Assembly (NCBI GenBank): GCA_030452275.1
Contig: JAKDMR010000149.1
Span: 1 to 5,830, forward strand
Source: Candidatus Nitrosocosmicus sp.
GTDB taxonomy: Archaea > Thermoproteota > Nitrososphaeria > Nitrososphaerales > Nitrososphaeraceae
DNA length: 5,830 nt
Direction: 5' to 3'
Shown: in pieces, positions 5,374-5,830 of the stretch
Layout of the letters: each line of letters opens with the position of its first letter
How positions within the stretch are numbered: position 1 is the stretch's first letter
Translations under genes and position numbers: made by a program
The notes under the pieces: model-generated
What the model saw: only the letters and a program-made list of their open reading frames with translations
What the model was told of the DNA's origin: nothing
Database searches by the model: none

Positions 5374-5830
5374 TTAAACCATCCTTAGCATATAGTTTCT
5401 CATGTTTAGACCAAATCTTTTTGTCCTGAAATAGCAAGATACCTTTTCTTTAAAATCTTTAAACGATGAGTAGTGTTTTAGCACAAGCAGGTCATGTTTG
5501 GCTATGTTCCAAACCTCCTCAAGCATCATAAACTCAGGCGACGCTGTCGGAAGATATACTGGGATGAGTGTGTCCTTGTTCTGTTTTAGGTAATCTTTTA
5601 CCTTCCTTGATCTGTAATGAGGTGATGGTGCTTTGTCCATGAAAAGATAGCATTTTGGAAACTTGGAGTGGATAATCTTTAGAAAGCCAAGGAAGGTTTC
5701 TCCATTGAATTTATCATACTGTCTGAAGAGCTGTTTTTGGTCCATACTTACGGCACCAAACAAACAGGAGTACTCGTGTGAACCTGTTATCCTTACTACA
5801 GGTCTTTTCTTGGCATCAATCCAGACTCGT
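5374..5830 (-). CDS. IS630-family transposase, C-terminal part (cut by window edge)
   Basis: This is the DDE catalytic domain of an IS630/Tc1-mariner-type transposase, which cuts and joins DNA at TA targets. The frame is open to the window edge, giving 151 visible residues. It begins RVWIDAKKRPVVRITGSHEYSCLFGAVS, the strand before the second catalytic residue. FMDKAPSPHY (visible residues 64-73) holds the second catalytic Asp, and LPTASPEFMMLEEVWN (93-108) holds the catalytic Glu just before the EVW signature. YFRTKRFGLNMRNYML is the typical C-terminal end. The first catalytic Asp and the helix-turn-helix would lie beyond the edge. The TTG at 5761-5763 is not the start, since similarity continues upstream of it. 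The part in view is uninterrupted with its catalytic residues, so the element may be active. SPHY instead of the more usual Q/W-H after MDKAP is a small deviation. Confidence 0.9.
   Translation of the reverse strand, partial: RVWIDAKKRPVVRITGSHEYSCLFGAVSMDQKQLFRQYDKFNGETFLGFLKIIHSKFPKCYLFMDKAPSPHYRSRKVKDYLKQNKDTLIPVYLPTASPEFMMLEEVWNIAKHDLLVLKHYSSFKDFKEKVSCYFRTKRFGLNMRNYMLRMV

Noticed and set aside
1..5830. CRISPR array, toxin-antitoxin pair, defence island or biosynthetic cluster
   Set aside because: No regularly spaced repeats were seen, and the recognisable genes are unrelated single units on alternating strands.

Overview
The window looks like chromosomal DNA of an AT-rich archaeon, most likely an ammonia-oxidising member of the Nitrososphaeria (Nitrososphaera/Nitrosocosmicus type). 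This is inference. It rests on single-gene transcription units with TATA-like boxes close to the start codons, few Shine-Dalgarno sequences, T-runs after genes, a universal stress protein of archaeal style, remnants of short receiver-domain response regulators, and an IS630-family transposase. No rRNA, tRNA or other definitive marker is present.

Layout from left to right. At 77-331 (+) lies a broken N-terminal part of a response-regulator receiver domain. At 392-964 (+) is an intact NADPH-dependent FMN reductase family flavoprotein. A small acidic orphan protein at 1081-1356 (+) converges on a GNAT acetyltransferase at 1434-2018 (-). A long non-coding stretch (2061-2612) with nested inverted repeats leads to a universal stress protein at 2613-3188 (+). 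That protein begins with a perfect in-frame 18-bp tandem duplication and has lost the ATP-binding glycines. After another non-coding stretch comes a receiver-domain remnant without its N-terminus (3489-3833, -), then an intact class I SAM-dependent methyltransferase (3922-4728, or to 4791, -). The last part is non-coding and then holds the C-terminal part of an IS630-type DDE transposase (5374-5830, -) that runs off the window edge.

The genes do not form an operon: they alternate in strand and are separated by 80-580 bases, and only a little over half of the window codes for recognisable protein. Four genes appear intact (flavin reductase, acetyltransferase, stress protein, methyltransferase). 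They suggest general stress, redox and small-molecule modification functions rather than one pathway. The two regulator remnants, the gene-poor DNA and the transposase point to a decaying, rearranged accessory region. I found no CRISPR array, toxin-antitoxin pair, defence system or clearly new multi-gene system. The most interesting items are the two complementary receiver-domain halves on opposite strands, the fresh duplication in the stress protein, and the nested inverted repeats at 2234-2382.
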